A model generated the notes under the pieces. It had not been told where the DNA came from, did not search any database, and saw only the letters and a program-made list of their open reading frames with translations. DNA of 64,000 bases from Notamacropus eugenii (taxonomy: Eukaryota; Chordata; Mammalia; Diprotodontia; Macropodidae), in assembly GCF_028372415.1 (NCBI RefSeq), contig NC_092872.1, positions 279,003,206-279,067,205 of the forward strand, in the 5' to 3' direction. A program made the translations under genes and the position numbers. Of the stretch, positions 23,545 through 35,118 are shown piece by piece (positions within the stretch are counted from its first letter, which is position 1; each line of letters starts with the position of its first letter).

Positions 23545-23955
23545 GCTCATCTTTAATGCCAATATTCGAGCAGCATTTTTGCATGTCTACAAGTCATGGA
23601 ACACTACAGCATCTGAAGAAGGAAAAGTAAAGGTCATCCAGAGGGTGATGGTGAAATGCATGGTGGGCATGAGCAGGCTACTAAAAAACAGATGAGGAAT
23701 TAATTATACAGAAAAAGTCAAATAAAGGCCATCACTGAAGAATCGTATGGTTGGGGATATAAATGGCTTAGCTAAAAGGTAAGAGTGAGGGATAAGGTGT
23801 GCTCCATTATTATCCTCCAGATGTCAAGAGAAATTGAGGAAGGTCCTTGAGACACTGGGAATGACCTTGGAAAAACTCACAGGTGATGTGACTGAGTCTC
23901 ACAGGAAGGGGAGGCACAGCTGGATTACAATCTGGAGGGTAGTACCCCCTCAGTA
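23545..23955 (+). mobile_element. RTE-type LINE 3' end
   Basis: Translation across frames gives ASEEGKVKVIQRVMVKCMVG, then MSRL, ESYGW, and CQEKLRK-like sequence. This follows the C-terminal region of RTE LINE ORF2 (ERAMERCMLGISR ... W-GHIAR ... WYPR). Frame changes show it is inactive. RTE LINEs are the likely movers of the RTE-tailed SINEs in this window. Confidence 0.65.
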
Positions 23956-23984
23956 AGATCACAGATTCACTGCAGTGTTGGAGG

Positions 23985-24240
23985 GGAAGATGAATTGATG
24001 AGGAAAGAGAGTGAGACCAAGGAAACTAACTGGGTAGCTATTACAGTAACTGTGTTGGCCAGGGGAGCGTAGAGCTGGGGTGAAGGACCAACCAAACACA
24101 GTCACATCTGGTGATTTATTGGATCTGGGAGGTGAGTAAGAGGGAAGAGTCATCAGTCATGAATCCTGGTGAAGGGAAGGATGGCTGCCTCATTAACAGG
24201 AGAGGAGAAGTGTGAAAGAGGGGAAGTTTAGGGACAAAGC
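23985..24240 (+). mobile_element. Old repeat, copy 1 (pair with 59.8 kb)
   Basis: 'tattacagtaactgtgttgg', 'ggatctgggaggtgagtaag', 'agggaagagtcatcagtcat', 'ggaaggatggctgcctcatt' and 'gaggggaagtttagggacaa' match in order the sequence at 59,815-60,340. I recall it as a mammal-wide repeat but cannot name the family. Confidence 0.5.
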
Positions 24241-24690
24241 TGTTGAATTCCATTTCAGTATGACATGAGGGTAATCTGGAAAGGCCCCTAATCCCAACAC
24301 CTTAACCATGACCCTCTGACCCTTGGAGCCTGAAAATTCCACATTAGTCATCCTATTGGGTGCCAGAAGGTAGAACCAACCAGGCATAACCCTCCCCAAA
24401 CACGCTACTCTGCCTCAGTCTACCTAGATCCTACCAAGTGCAAGAGGGAGAAGCCAAGCAGAACTTAGAGAAGTCCTTCTCTGACCCCAACTCACACCCT
24501 GCTCAGATCCAACTGGCATCTTCTCTTCCCAATTTTTATGGGCTCAGACCTCCCCAGCCCTTATCTGTGGGGCAGAAGATTGCTCACATTGATGAGCAAG
24601 GAGTAACCAACTCCCATTATTATAGTAAGATGGAAGAGTGCTGAGCCTTGCCATCTGCCTTGTTGCTAAACCCTGAGAAGTAGCAGCCCA
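24241..24690. other. No recognised feature
   Basis: Complex sequence. The frames at 24,193-24,399 (minus) and 24,438-24,644 (plus) are unrecognised. Confidence 0.35.
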
Positions 24691-24699
24691 TTCCATATG

Positions 24700-24862
24700 C
24701 TCTCCAGCTGAGTCTGCTCATGAGTTGTCTCCCAGTGCTGGAATGTGAAGTCCTCAAGGTCAGGGACCTCCTCGCTTCTCAGTTTGTGTCTCTTTTATAG
24801 ATTAGTGCAACGCTTGGTACATGGTAAGTACTTACTGTGCTCACTCATTCATCCTCTCATTC
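24700..24862 (+). mobile_element. L2 LINE 3' end
   Basis: 'ggaatgtgaagtcctcaagg', 'tcagggacctcctcg', 'gcttggtacatggtaagtac' and a ctcattcatcc-type tail. Confidence 0.6.
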
Positions 24863-25124
24863 CTTGTGTGGGGTTAAGACCCAGGAGGGATTTCACATTA
24901 AACCATTGACAACCAATAACTCCTCGCCTAGGAATAAACTGTCAGCTCAGATGTGGCATAGAATAGAGCCCTAAGTGATGGTGCTGGGTCATAGGAGAGC
25001 TAAGTGTTAATGGTGGTAGGAAATAATCTAGGGCTTTAGGAGCTGGGAGACAAGATTGTTGCACCCTGGGCATCTTGGGAGCTGCGGGCAGTGCCTGAAC
25101 AGAAGCAGATGAGCACGGATATGA

Positions 25125-25213
25125 GAGGGGGGGGAGGGAGGGAGAGAGGGAGATGGAGAGGGGTAGAGAGGGAGAGGGAGGGAGGGAGGGAGGGAGGGAA
25201 GGAGGGAGGAAGA
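25125..25213 (+). repeat. (GGGA)n polypurine tract
   Basis: Nearly pure GGGA/GAGAGG on the plus strand. The Ser/Pro/Leu minus frame here is a translation of it. Confidence 0.95.
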
Positions 25214-25359
25214 GAGAAATGTTTCAGAGAATTCTGTTTTGCCTTGGGTCATTACTGCTCAAGGGTCTAGCCAGTGACAATGTGCCTGGCTTGCTCACAT
25301 GAGGTCCATCAATCATGTCTGTATTTGTGGCTGTTGCTATTATTAATAACCCAAGTATA

Positions 25360-25555
25360 TAATCACACATTTGTGTGACACTTGAAGGTTTGTGGTGATT
25401 TTCTCATAACAATCCTGGCAAGAAGGTTATATAAAGTGTGTTATCTCCATTTTACAGATCAGGAAACTGGAACTCTGGGAATAAAGTGACCAGACATGGT
25501 CACACAGCTAGTAAGTGTCCAAAGCATGAATTGAACCCAAGTGTCTTAATTTCAT
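25360..25555 (-). mobile_element. MIR SINE, antisense, left part
   Basis: 'ttctcataacaatcctggca', 'ttttacagatcaggaaactg', 'ggtcacacagctagtaagtg', 'gaattgaacccaagtgtctt'. The expected head sequence (actctatccactatgccagg) appears only at about 25,974-25,995, so about 410 bp appears to be inserted. Confidence 0.75.
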
Positions 25556-25965
25556 CTGTAGAACTTGTCAAGATACTATTAGGAGACCCCCTGTTTTCCA
25601 GAGCTAAGACCCAGCAAGCAAGCTGTGTCCTGAGCTTGGCTTACATACATAACCACAATCCTTTGTGCTCACCTTCTGGAACTGGTGGTCCCTGAGCTCA
25701 GGCAAGCCCCAACAGCCCAGACATGAAGCCCTGCTCTGAGTAGACTTTGCATCACTAGACAACCTTGCCTCACTGTGCTAACTACACTGTTTGACTCTGC
25801 CTCACTGCCTCTGCTTCCCCTACTAGGGGCAGGGTCCCACACATGGGACCCTGCTGACCAGCCCTTTCCCTTACTTTGAAATTAAACTTCTGTCTGATTC
25901 CTGACTCTCTGTCTCTAGCTGCTCTGTTTGACTGGCCATCCACAAGTTAGAGATCATTCAGTCCA
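25556..25965 (+). mobile_element. Possible LTR fossil inside a MIR
   Basis: The insert between the two MIR parts ends with 'gaaattaaacttctgtctga' and pyrimidine-rich sequence, a pattern typical of retroviral-type LTR ends. Exact ends and duplications could not be fixed and no coding part is present. Confidence 0.3.
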
Positions 25966-25995
25966 GCCAAGTAACTCTATCCACTATGCCAGGCT

Positions 25996-26179
25996 GACGC
26001 TAGGTAATCCAATGACAATTGGATCCCTTGGATGCTCCAGGAAGAGGAGAGAGCCCTGGTCCTTAACCACTTTCTCTGTTAACACTCTCTCAGATCCACT
26101 AGGCCTTCCATCAGCCCTCCAGACCCAGAGGAATTGCCATCTGATGTGCCATTACATCCTAAAGACTAAGAGACAAAGT
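25996..26179. other. No recognised feature
   Basis: Short unique-looking stretch. Confidence 0.3.
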
Positions 26180-26340
26180 GCTGCACAATGGAGAACACTT
26201 GGAGTCAGAAGAACCTGGGTTCAGATCCCATCCTTACTAGCTGTGGAGTCCTGGGCAAGTCACTAAGTCCATCTCAGCCTCAGTTCCCCATCTATAAAAT
26301 GAGGGGAATGGATGCAATGGCCTCTAAACCTGTGATCTTA
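26180..26340 (+). mobile_element. MIR SINE
   Basis: 'gagaacacttggagtcagaa', 'gaacctgggttcagatccca', 'actagctgtggagtcctggg', 'ccccatctataaaatgaggg'. L2-like 'gattgtgagcacttagagat' follows to about 26,425. Confidence 0.8.
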
Positions 26341-26425
26341 TTAGATTGTGAGCACTTAGAGATCAGGAATGATACTTTTCCCTTTCCATGTATGTCCAGC
26401 ATCCCTTATAAAAGCTGGTTGACAA

Positions 26426-26680
26426 GCCAAGTGACTATGCTCCAATGACCTTGGGCTTTGACATGAATGGCCTGAGGACTGAGGGGTCCCTTTACCCAGA
26501 CTTTCTTTAGCTCCACCCCCTGCATCTCTCTTCTTCTTCCACTGCCCTTGCCAAGGTCTGGGAAGAAGAGGGTTTAGCCTCAAGGACCATCAGCACCTAC
26601 TGTCCACACAAACCACTCCTGGAATTCTGAGTCATTCTTTCTGCTGGGGAAGAATCTAAGGGAGTCCAGAGCTCAAGTTT
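26426..26680. other. No recognised feature
   Basis: Unique-looking sequence up to the L1 target site. Confidence 0.35.
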
Positions 26681-26691
26681 TAAGGTTACTC

Positions 26692-28277
26692 TTTTTTTTT
26701 TTCAAATGCAATTGGAAAATATTTAATAGAACAAATAGAAATACAGTATAAAATAAATAGCTTTACATTTTAGAACTAAATTGATATGAAACTGCTTCTA
26801 TTTTGAGACTGACACCATTCTGTTGAGGCCACTTCTACCAAATTTTAGTTAGCCAATTTTGTAATCTCAGTCATGCTTTTTTAAAAAATTAAATTATTTT
26901 ATTTGTTTACAGTGTTCGACAATCACTTCCATATATCTTAGATTTTCCCCCTTCCCTCCCCACTCCCTCCTCCCTGAAATGGCATACAATCTTATATAGG
27001 TTTTACATGTACATTCCTATTAAATACATGTTGCATAGAAGAATTAAAATGAATGGGAGAAACCATAAAACAAAACAGAACAAAACACAATACAAAAGAA
27101 AATAATCTGCTTCTATCTGCGATCCAGTTCCATAGTTCTTTCTCTGGGTGTGGAAGGCATTTTGCCTCAAGTCCACTGGAAATATTTTTAAGTCCTTGCA
27201 TTGCAATGAAGTACTAAGTCTGCCAGAAAAATTCCTCTCACACTGTGGTTGTTGCTGTGTACAAAGTTCTCCTGGTTCTGCTCCTTTCACTCAGCATCAG
27301 TTCATATAAGTCTTTCCAGGCCTCTCTTTAGTCTTCCTGTTCATCATTTCTCATAGCACAATAGTATTCCATTACATTCATATATCACAACTTATTCAGC
27401 CATTCCCCAATTGATGGGCATCCCCTTGATTTCCAGTTTTTGGCCACCACAAAGAGAGCTGCTATAAATATTTTTGTGCATGTGGGACCCTTTCCCATTG
27501 GAATACAGTCTCAGAAGTGATATTGCTGGATCAAAGGGTATGCACATTTTTGTAGCCCTCTGGGCATAGTTCCAAATTGATCTCCAGAATGACTGGATCA
27601 GCTCACAGCTCCATCAACAATGAATTAGTTTTCCAACTCTCCCACATCTTCTCCAACATTTATCATCTTCTTGTTTTGTCATGTTAGCCAATTTGATAGC
27701 TGTGATGTAGTACCCTCAGAGTTGTTTTGATTTGCATCTCTATAATCAACAGTGATTTAGAGCATTTTTTCATATGATTATAGAAATTTTTAATTTCTTC
27801 CTCTGAAAGTTGCCTGTTCATATAATTTGACCATTTATCAACTGGAGAATGAATTGTATTCTTGTACATTTGACTCAGTTCTCTATATATTTTAGCAATG
27901 AGGCTTTTATCACAGACATTAGTTACAAAAAGTCTTTCCCAGTTTTCTGCTTCCCTCCTAATCTTGGATACATTGGGTTTGTTTGTGCAAAAACTTTTCA
28001 ATTTAATGTAATCAAAATGATCCATTTTGTACTTCATAATGTTCTCTGTCTCTTATTTGGTTATAAATTTCTCCATTATCCATAAATCTGACAAATACAC
28101 TATTCCTTGTGCCCCTCATTTGTTTATAGTATCCATCTTTATACCTACATCATGCATCCATTTGGACTTTATTCTTGTGTACCATGTCAGGCATTGGTCC
28201 ATGCCCAGTTTCAACCACACTGCTATCCAGTTTTCCCAGCAACTTTTGTCAAACGGTTCTTATCCCAGAAACTGGGA
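26692..28277 (-). mobile_element. 5'-truncated L1 with 3' transduction
   Basis: The minus-strand L1 runs from about 28,277 (ORF2 at 'ccagtttctgggataagaac', equivalent to 33,380 in the larger L1) to its own 3' end and an A6 run at about 26,877-26,882. Then come about 174 bp of non-L1 sequence (26,703-26,876) with ATTAAA on the minus strand (plus 26,722-26,727), then a second poly(A) (plus-strand T-run 26,692-26,702). The whole unit lies between 13-bp duplications taaggttactctt (26,681-26,693 and 28,278-28,290). ORF2 pieces include MKYKMDHFDYIKLKSFCTNK and YMNVMEY-type sequence, with several stops. Confidence 0.92.
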
Positions 28278-28290
28278 TAAGGTTACTCTT

Positions 28291-28762
28291 TAGAAGAGGT
28301 ACAAAACTAACCTGTAGCTTCACAGCTGAGTGGCTAGGGTCAAGGTGGGAGGGACAAGAAGGGAAATCTTTTGATCTTTCTCCACAAGCTACAACTTGAG
28401 GATTCTAACTTATATATTCTGAAACACAGAGAGCTCCCCAGTGCCTTCTCTGATGCAATGACAACAAGCCTATTCATAATGGGAACAAGCTCATTTATAA
28501 AAAGAGAACCGGATTTAACAATTGAGGGGTGGTGGAGGCATCGAAATGGTCCGAGGAAAGGAGAAAAAGAGATAGGGAGGGAAAGCCCTTCCAGTGACTG
28601 CTCACTTCCAGGTCTGCTCACTGCTGCTGCCATCTTGGGTGGGGGAAGCCTCTGGCCTCTCTGTCCCGACCCTATTTGGGCTGCTTCTCAGCCATCTCTT
28701 CTCTCTGCTGCTACTGCTCCTGGAGACTAGAACCCTGGCCCTCTCCCCTTTTTACAGGACAT
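28291..28762. other. No recognised feature
   Basis: Complex sequence. The frames at 28,340-28,730 on both strands are unrecognised. The segment around 28,600-28,740 is C/T-rich. Confidence 0.35.
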
Positions 28763-28764
28763 GG

Positions 28765-29008
28765 TCCAAATGACGTTGAGTTGTGTACAACTCTTTATGA
28801 TTCATTTGGGGTTTTCTTGGCAAAGATACTGGAGCAGTTTGTCATTTTCTTCTCCCGCTCATTTTACAGATGAGGAAACTGAGGCAAACAGGGTGAAGTG
28901 ACTTGCCCAGGGTCACACAGCTAGTAAGTATCTGAGACCAGATTTGAACTCAGGAACATGAATCTTCCTGACTCTAGGTCTGGCACTATCCATCACACCA
29001 CCTAGCAG
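28765..29008 (-). mobile_element. RTE-tailed CORE-SINE, antisense
   Basis: 'gacgttgagttgtgtacaac', 'tggggttttcttggcaaaga', 'ttttacagatgaggaaactg', 'cagggtcacacagctagtaa', 'catcacaccacctagcag'. All parts from RTE-like tail to tRNA-like head are present. Clear target duplications were not seen. Confidence 0.88.
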
Positions 29009-29384
29009 ACAAATATTGAACTGCTACTTAAATCGCTGGACAAAAACTCCCTCTTCTTCTGGGCTAAGAAGGGCAGTGGGGCATGGTGGAGAATCCGTCA
29101 GGCGGCTATCCTGGGAGCCCTGTATCCTGTACCTGCTGGCCCACTGGTGGAATGGGCTGTATGTGTCAAGGGCTTTGCAAACCTTCTAGTGCTACAAGGA
29201 TGTCAGTTGTGAGGTTAGAAGGCTACTTTCTAACTCACCCAGGTCCCTGTCCCAGGCTTTCTGGACTTTGCTGATGCAGTACACAGACTCGTGCAGGAAG
29301 GGAAGTGCAGACAACCTAACCACATCAGTCTTAGTTCATTCCATTGTGCTTTCTATGAAGTCCTAGCATCATCTTAGAGAGCTA
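29009..29384. other. No recognised feature
   Basis: Complex sequence. The 63-codon frame at 29,083-29,274 is not recognised. Confidence 0.35.
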
Positions 29385-29572
29385 TGGCCAGCTGTCCTGA
29401 CCTATATCCTGCCTGTGGACTCCAATGACTCTGTAGGAGATAGTGAAGCTGACAGCTCTGCTCTGCTGTGCCTCGCATCAATCCCAGTCACTTGTAAGTC
29501 AAGACATCACCCTACTTGTGTCCTTCATCCTCTTTGAGAATAAAAGACTAACAACAGACAACAACAACCTCA
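29385..29572 (+). mobile_element. ~200-bp SINE-like repeat, copy 1
   Basis: 'agctgtcctgacctatatcc', 'tggactccaatgactctg', 'caatcccagtcacttgtaag', 'catcctctttgagaataaa' and an acaacaacaac tail. The same order of blocks occurs at 40,440-40,645 and 42,353-42,552. Confidence 0.65.
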
Positions 29573-29879
29573 TCTCAGGGTCCTAGGAGGGGCCTCCGTG
29601 GTCTTCTAAGACAACCTGTACCTTGACCAAGGCATTCCCATTACAAAACCCCAGCCTTGAGCTGAAGACCCCCAGGGATGTCTAAAGAGCCCTCCTCTTA
29701 TTGGCTGGGCTCATGCAGCAGGAAGACTTTCATCCAGACTTTTATTCCTCCTCACAGCTGAACTTTGCAGGATGACTCCCATTCCCAAAACATTTTTTAA
29801 AAAATTTACTTATTTTGTGAAGGAGAAAATACTACAGGCAGCCAGAAAGAAACCATTCAAATACTGAGGAGCAACAATA

Positions 29880-30115
29880 AGGATTACACAGGCAGGACCT
29901 TGCAGCTTCTACATTAAAAGACTGAAGAAATTGGGATACAATATTCTGTGAGGCAAAGGAGCTGGGACTACAACCAAGGATCAATTACCCAGCAAAGTTC
30001 AGCATAACATTTTAGGCAAAGAGATGGACATTCCATGAAATCAGGGATTTCCAGACCTTCTTGACAAAAAGACCATAACTCAATAGAAAATTTGATCTTC
30101 AAACTCAGGTCTCAA
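29880..30115 (+). pseudogene. L1 ORF1 C-terminal domain remnant
   Basis: One frame reads EAKELGLQPRINYPAKFSIT (GLQPRINYPAKFS at 29,965-30,003), then FHEIRDFQTFLTKRP and LNRKFDLQ. This parallels the end of mammalian L1 ORF1p (NFQPRISYPAKLSF ... LRDFVTTRPALKELL), the RNA-binding C-terminal domain. In-frame stops interrupt it, and the trimer coiled coil and RRM are absent because of 5' truncation. Confidence 0.85.
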
Positions 30116-30733
30116 GAGAGGCATAAAAAGGTAAACAGGGGAAAAGAAAAACTTGTTACTTAAGTTGGGCAAACTGCTTACCTTCCTGTAAGGGAAGATG
30201 ATACTTGTTAATCCTGAAAATTGTACACCCATTATGAAATATAAAAGGGATATACATAGGGGGAACGGGTATAAAGTAAATGATGTGATGATAAAAATAT
30301 GATTTAAGTATGCAAAGGGATTGTAATAGAAGGTGTGAAAAGGAGGAAGCAGAAAATGATAAATTACATCATAGGAAGGAGTACAAAATTATAGTAGAGG
30401 GAAAGAGGGGAGAGAGATGAGCATTGTTTGAGAGGTACTCTCATCTGATTTGGTTCAAGGAGGGAGCAATAAATTTAATTAAGTATATAAATCTAACTAG
30501 TTCTATAGGCACTAGGAGGGGAAGAGGGAAGAAAGGGGAGGGGAAGCTAAAAGGGAGGGAAGAAGTAGTAAGGGTAAAGGGGAGTAAAAGGGAGGGGGGC
30601 TGAAAGAAGGAAGGGAAGACTGTGGGAGGTGGTGGTGAAAAGTAAAAACTCTACTGAGGAGAAGAAGGGAGATGGGAGAACTAAAAGCACAAATGGTGGG
30701 AATGAGGATGGAGGGGAAGACGCAGATTACAAA

Positions 30734-33700
30734 TGGAGACAGATAGCAGAATGGATTAAAAGCCATAATCCAACAATATGTTGTTTACAAGGAACACATT
30801 TGAAATGGGGGGATACACACAGGGTAAAGGTAAAAGGTTGGACCAGAATATATTGTGCCTCAGCAGATGTAAGAAAAGCAGGGGTAGCAATCCTAATCTC
30901 AGACAAAGCAAAAGCAGAAATAGATCTAATCAAAAGAGATAAGGAAGGAAACTATATCCTGCTAAAAGGTACAATAAACAATGAAGCAATATCATTACTA
31001 AACATGTACGTTTCAAGTGGTATAGCATCCAAATTCTTAGAGGAGAGGTTGGGGGAGTTGAAGGAAGAAAAGACAGCAAAACTATACTAGTAGGGGACCT
31101 CAACTTCCCCCTCTCTGAACCTGATAAATCTAACCTCAAAATAAACAAGAAAGAGGTTAAGGAGGTAAATAAAACTCTGGATAAGGTAGATATGATAGAT
31201 CTCTGGAGAAAATTGAATGGGAATAGAGGAATATACCTTTCTCTCAGTGGTACATGGCACATATACAAAAATTGACCAAGTTCTAGGGCATAAAAACCTC
31301 ACAATCCAGTGCAGAAAGGCAGAGATAGTCAATGCATCCTTCTCAGATCATAATGCAATAAAAATTATATGTAATAAAAGGCCATGGAAAGATAAACCAA
31401 AAATTAATTGGAAACAAAATAATCTAATCCTAAAGAAGGGGTAGGTTAAACAAGAAATCATAGAAACAATCAACAACTTCATTCAAGAGAATGACAACCT
31501 ACCAAATCTTATGGGATACTGCAAAAGCAGTTCTTAGAGGAAGTCTTTTATCTTTGAATGTCTACATGAATAAAATAGAGAAAGAGGAGATTAATGATCT
31601 GGGCACGCAGCTGAAAAAGCTAGAAAAAGAACTAATTGAAAATCCCCAAGTAAATACCAGATTAGAAATACTGAAAACCAAAGGAAAGATGAATAAAATT
31701 GAAATTAAGAAAACTATTGAATTAATAAATAAAGCCAATAGCTGGTTTTATGAAAAAACTAATAAAATTGATAAACCTTTGGTGAATCTGATTAAAAAAA
31801 AGAAAGAAGAAAACCAAATTACTAAAACCAAAAATGAAAGGGGTGAACTCACCTCCAATGAGGAGGAAATTAAAACAATAATTAGAAATTATTTTGCTCA
31901 ACTTTATGCCCATAAACTTGACAATCTAAAAGAGATAGATGAGTATTTTAAAAAATATAAATTGCCCAGATTAACAGAAGAGGAAGTTGAATACTTAAAC
32001 AATCCATCTCAGAAAAAGAAATTGAACAAGCCATCAATGAACTTTCTAGGAAAAAATCTCGAGGGCTGGATGGATTTACAAATGAATTCTATCAAACTTT
32101 TAAAGAACAGTTAATTCCAATACTACATAGACTATTTTTGAAAATTGGGGAAGAAGGAGTCCTCCCAAATTCTTTTTATGATCCAAATATGGTTTTGATA
32201 CCTAAACCAGGAAGAGACAAAACAGAGAAAGAAAATTATAGACGAATTTCTCTAATGAATACAGATGCAAAAATTTTAAATAAGATTTTAGCAAAACGAA
32301 TACAGCAACTTATCCTAAGAATAATACATTATGATCAGGTAGGATTCATACCAGGAATGCAGGGATGGTTCAATATTAGGAAAACTATTAGCATTATTGA
32401 CCATATCAACAACAAAACTAACAGAAATCACATGATTATCTCAATAGATGCAGAAAAAGCTTTTGACAAAATACAACATCCATTTCTATTAAAAGCATTG
32501 GAGAACATATGAATAAAAGGAACTTTCCACAGAATAATAAGCAGTATCTACCTAAAACCTTCTGCAAGCATTATATGCAATGAAGATAAACTAGATGCAT
32601 TTCCAATAAGATCAGGGGTGAAACAAGGATGTCCATTATCACCACTATTATTCAATATGGTACTAGAAATGTTAGCCATAGCAATTAGACAAGATAAAGA
32701 AATTGAAGGAATTAGAATAGGCAAAGAAGAAACTAAGTTATCACTCTTTGCAGATGATACAATGATATACTTAGAAAATCCCAGGGATTCAAGTAAAAAA
32801 CTACTTGAAACAGTAAACAACTTTGGCAAAGTTGCAAGTTACAAAATAGACCCACACAAATCTTCTGCATTTCTATATATTAGTAACAAAGCCCAACAGC
32901 AAGAGCTAGAAAAAGAAATCCCATTTAAAGCTAGGGTAGACATTATAAAATATTTTGGAGTTTACCTGCCAAAACAAACCCAGGGACTATATAAACACAA
33001 CTACAAGACACTTTTCACACAAATAAAGTCAGATCTAAGTAAGTGGAAGAACATCAGTGGGTAGGCCGAGCCAATATAATAAAAATGGCAATTCTACTTA
33101 AATTAATTTACTTATTTAGTGCCATACCAATTAAACTATCAGATAATTATTTTCTAGAGCTGTAAAAATAGTATCAAAATTCATCTGGATGAACAAAAGG
33201 TCCAGAATACCAAGGGAACTAATGAAAAGAAATGCTAGGGAAGGTGGCCTAGCTCTACCAGATCTCAAATAAGCAGCACTTATCAATATCACTTGGTACT
33301 GGCTAAGAAACAGAAGAGTAGACAAGTGCAATAGGCTAGGTACTCAAGACACTAATTGTTTGATAAACCCAAGGACCCCAGCTTCTGGGATAAGAACTCA
33401 CTGTTCCACAAAAATTACTGGGAAAACTGGATAGAAGTGTGGCAGAAACTAGGCATAGATCAATGCCTGACACCATTCACAAAAATAAAATCCAAATGGG
33501 TACATGATCTAGGTATAAAGATGGATACTATAGACAAATTGGTAGAGCAAAGAATAGTATATTTATCAGATTTATGGAGAAGGGAAGAATTTTTGACTTA
33601 AGAAGAGACAGAAAGCATTATGAAGTACAAGATGGATAATTTTGATTACATTAAACTGAAAAGCTTTTGCACAACCAAACCCAATGCAACCAAAATTCGG

Positions 33701-34443
33701 AGGGATGTAGAAAACTTGGAAAGAATTTTTACAGCTAATCTGAGGGAGAAAGGCCTCATTTCTAGAATATATAGAGAATTGAGTCAAATGTATAAAAATA
33801 CAAGTCATTCCCCAGTTGATATATGGTCACAGGATATGAACAGGCAACTTTCAGATGAAGAAATTAAAGATATCTATGGTCACATGAAAAAATGCTCTAA
33901 ATCACTATTGATTACAGAGATGCACATCAAAACAACTCTGAGGTACCACATCACACCTATCAGATTGGCAGACATAACAGAACAGGAAGATGATAAATGT
34001 TGGAGAAAATGTAGGAGAGTTGGAACACTAATGCACTGTTGGTGGAGCTGTGAGCTGATCCAACCATTCTGGAGAGCAACTATGCCCAAAAGGCTATAAA
34101 AATATGCATACCCTTTGACCCAGCAATAGCACTTCTAGGATTGTATCCTCAAGAGATCATAAAAATGGGAAAGGGTCCCCCATGTACAAAAATATTTATA
34201 GCAGCACTCTTTGTGATGGCCAAAAACTGGAAATCAAGGGGATGCTCATCAATTGCGGAATGACTGAGTAAATTATGGTATATGAATGTAATGGAATACT
34301 ATTGTGCTATAAGAAATGATGAACAGGAAGACTTCAGAGAGGCCTGGAAAGACTTATATGATCTGATGCTGAGTGAAAGGAGAAGAACCAAGAGAACTTT
34401 GTGCACAGCAATGACTACAGTGTGCGAGAGTTTTTTCTGGTAG
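30734..34443 (+). pseudogene. L1 ORF2 remnant (endonuclease-RT)
   Basis: Domains appear in order but in several frames. The endonuclease is at 30,734-31,440 (WRQIAEWIKSHNPTICCLQG, later GDLNFPLS and SDHNAIKI). The linker is at 31,491-32,114, RT fingers at 32,138-32,512 ([53 protein letters not shown]) and the palm at 32,618-33,064 with FADD at 32,747-32,758. The Cys-rich tail is at 33,620-34,099 (CWRKCRRVGTLMHCWWSCEL) and the end at about 34,110-34,443. In the endonuclease the expected N-terminal LNVNG block is not visible, and the catalytic QETH reads QGTH (glycine at 30,791-30,793). With many stops and frame changes this cannot make a working ORF2p. Confidence 0.93.
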
Positions 34444-34796
34444 ACTTGGAACTTCATTGCAATGCAAGGACTTAAAAAAAAAAATCCCCAATGGTCTTTT
34501 AAGGCAAAATGCCTTCCACATCCAGAGAAAGAACTATGGAATTCAATCACAGATTTTAGCAGATCATGTGTGTGTGTGTGTATTGCATTTTGGTTTGTTA
34601 CATGATTTCTCCTACTCATTTTAATTCTTCAACACAGCATGACTATAGTGAAAATGTATTTAATAGTAATGTATTTGTAGAACCTATACAAAATTGTATG
34701 CCCTCTTGGGGAGGGAGGTGGGAGGGAGAGGAAAAGTAATCTAAGTTATATGGTAGTTATTGTAGAACTCAGAAAATAAATAAAATTAATAAGTAA
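34444..34796 (+). other. L1 3' untranslated region and poly(A)
   Basis: Contains (GT)n at about 34,567-34,580, 'tatgccctcttggggaggga' with a G-rich run, and 'aataaataaaattaa' before the A-run. It matches the antisense L1 ends at 162, 4,895 and 26,883, so these belong to related subfamilies. Confidence 0.9.
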
Positions 34797-34944
34797 AAAA
34801 AATTTACTTATTTTTCATTTTCAACATTCATTTTAATAAAATTTTGAGTTCTAAATATCTCCCCTTTCCTCTCCCTCCCCAAGGTGGCCTGAAATCTGAT
34901 ATAGATATATCTATACATGTATAATTATATTACACACATCCATA

Positions 34945-35088
34945 ACATTTTAATGTTTGCAAAGTATTTTTTTGCCATCAACTCTGTGAGGCATTATTAG
35001 CGCATTTTACAGAAGTAAAAACCAAGGTTTAGAGAGGGCAAGTGATCTTTCTAATGTCACAAAGCTAGGAGAGTCAGAGGAAAGATGA
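34945..35088 (-). mobile_element. MIR SINE, antisense
   Basis: 'catcaactctgtgaggcatt', 'cattttacagaagtaaaaac', 'taatgtcacaaagctaggag'. Confidence 0.7.
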
Positions 35089-35118
35089 AGGAATGGGGGG
35101 GACTGAAGCAGCAAGTGG

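Larger units (their letters stand above)
29817..34796 (+). mobile_element. 5-kb L1 LINE, 5'-truncated in ORF1
   Basis: A plus-strand L1 bounded by 18-bp duplications aaaaaatttacttatttt at 29,799-29,816 and 34,797-34,814 (the right copy overlaps the poly(A)). It begins inside ORF1, passes an inter-ORF region with A/G-rich runs (about 30,500-30,700), a broken ORF2 (about 30,734-34,443) and a 3' untranslated region with GT repeats and a G-rich stretch at about 34,710-34,735. It is too damaged to move, but far better kept than the L1 at 16.8-18.3 kb. Confidence 0.95.
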
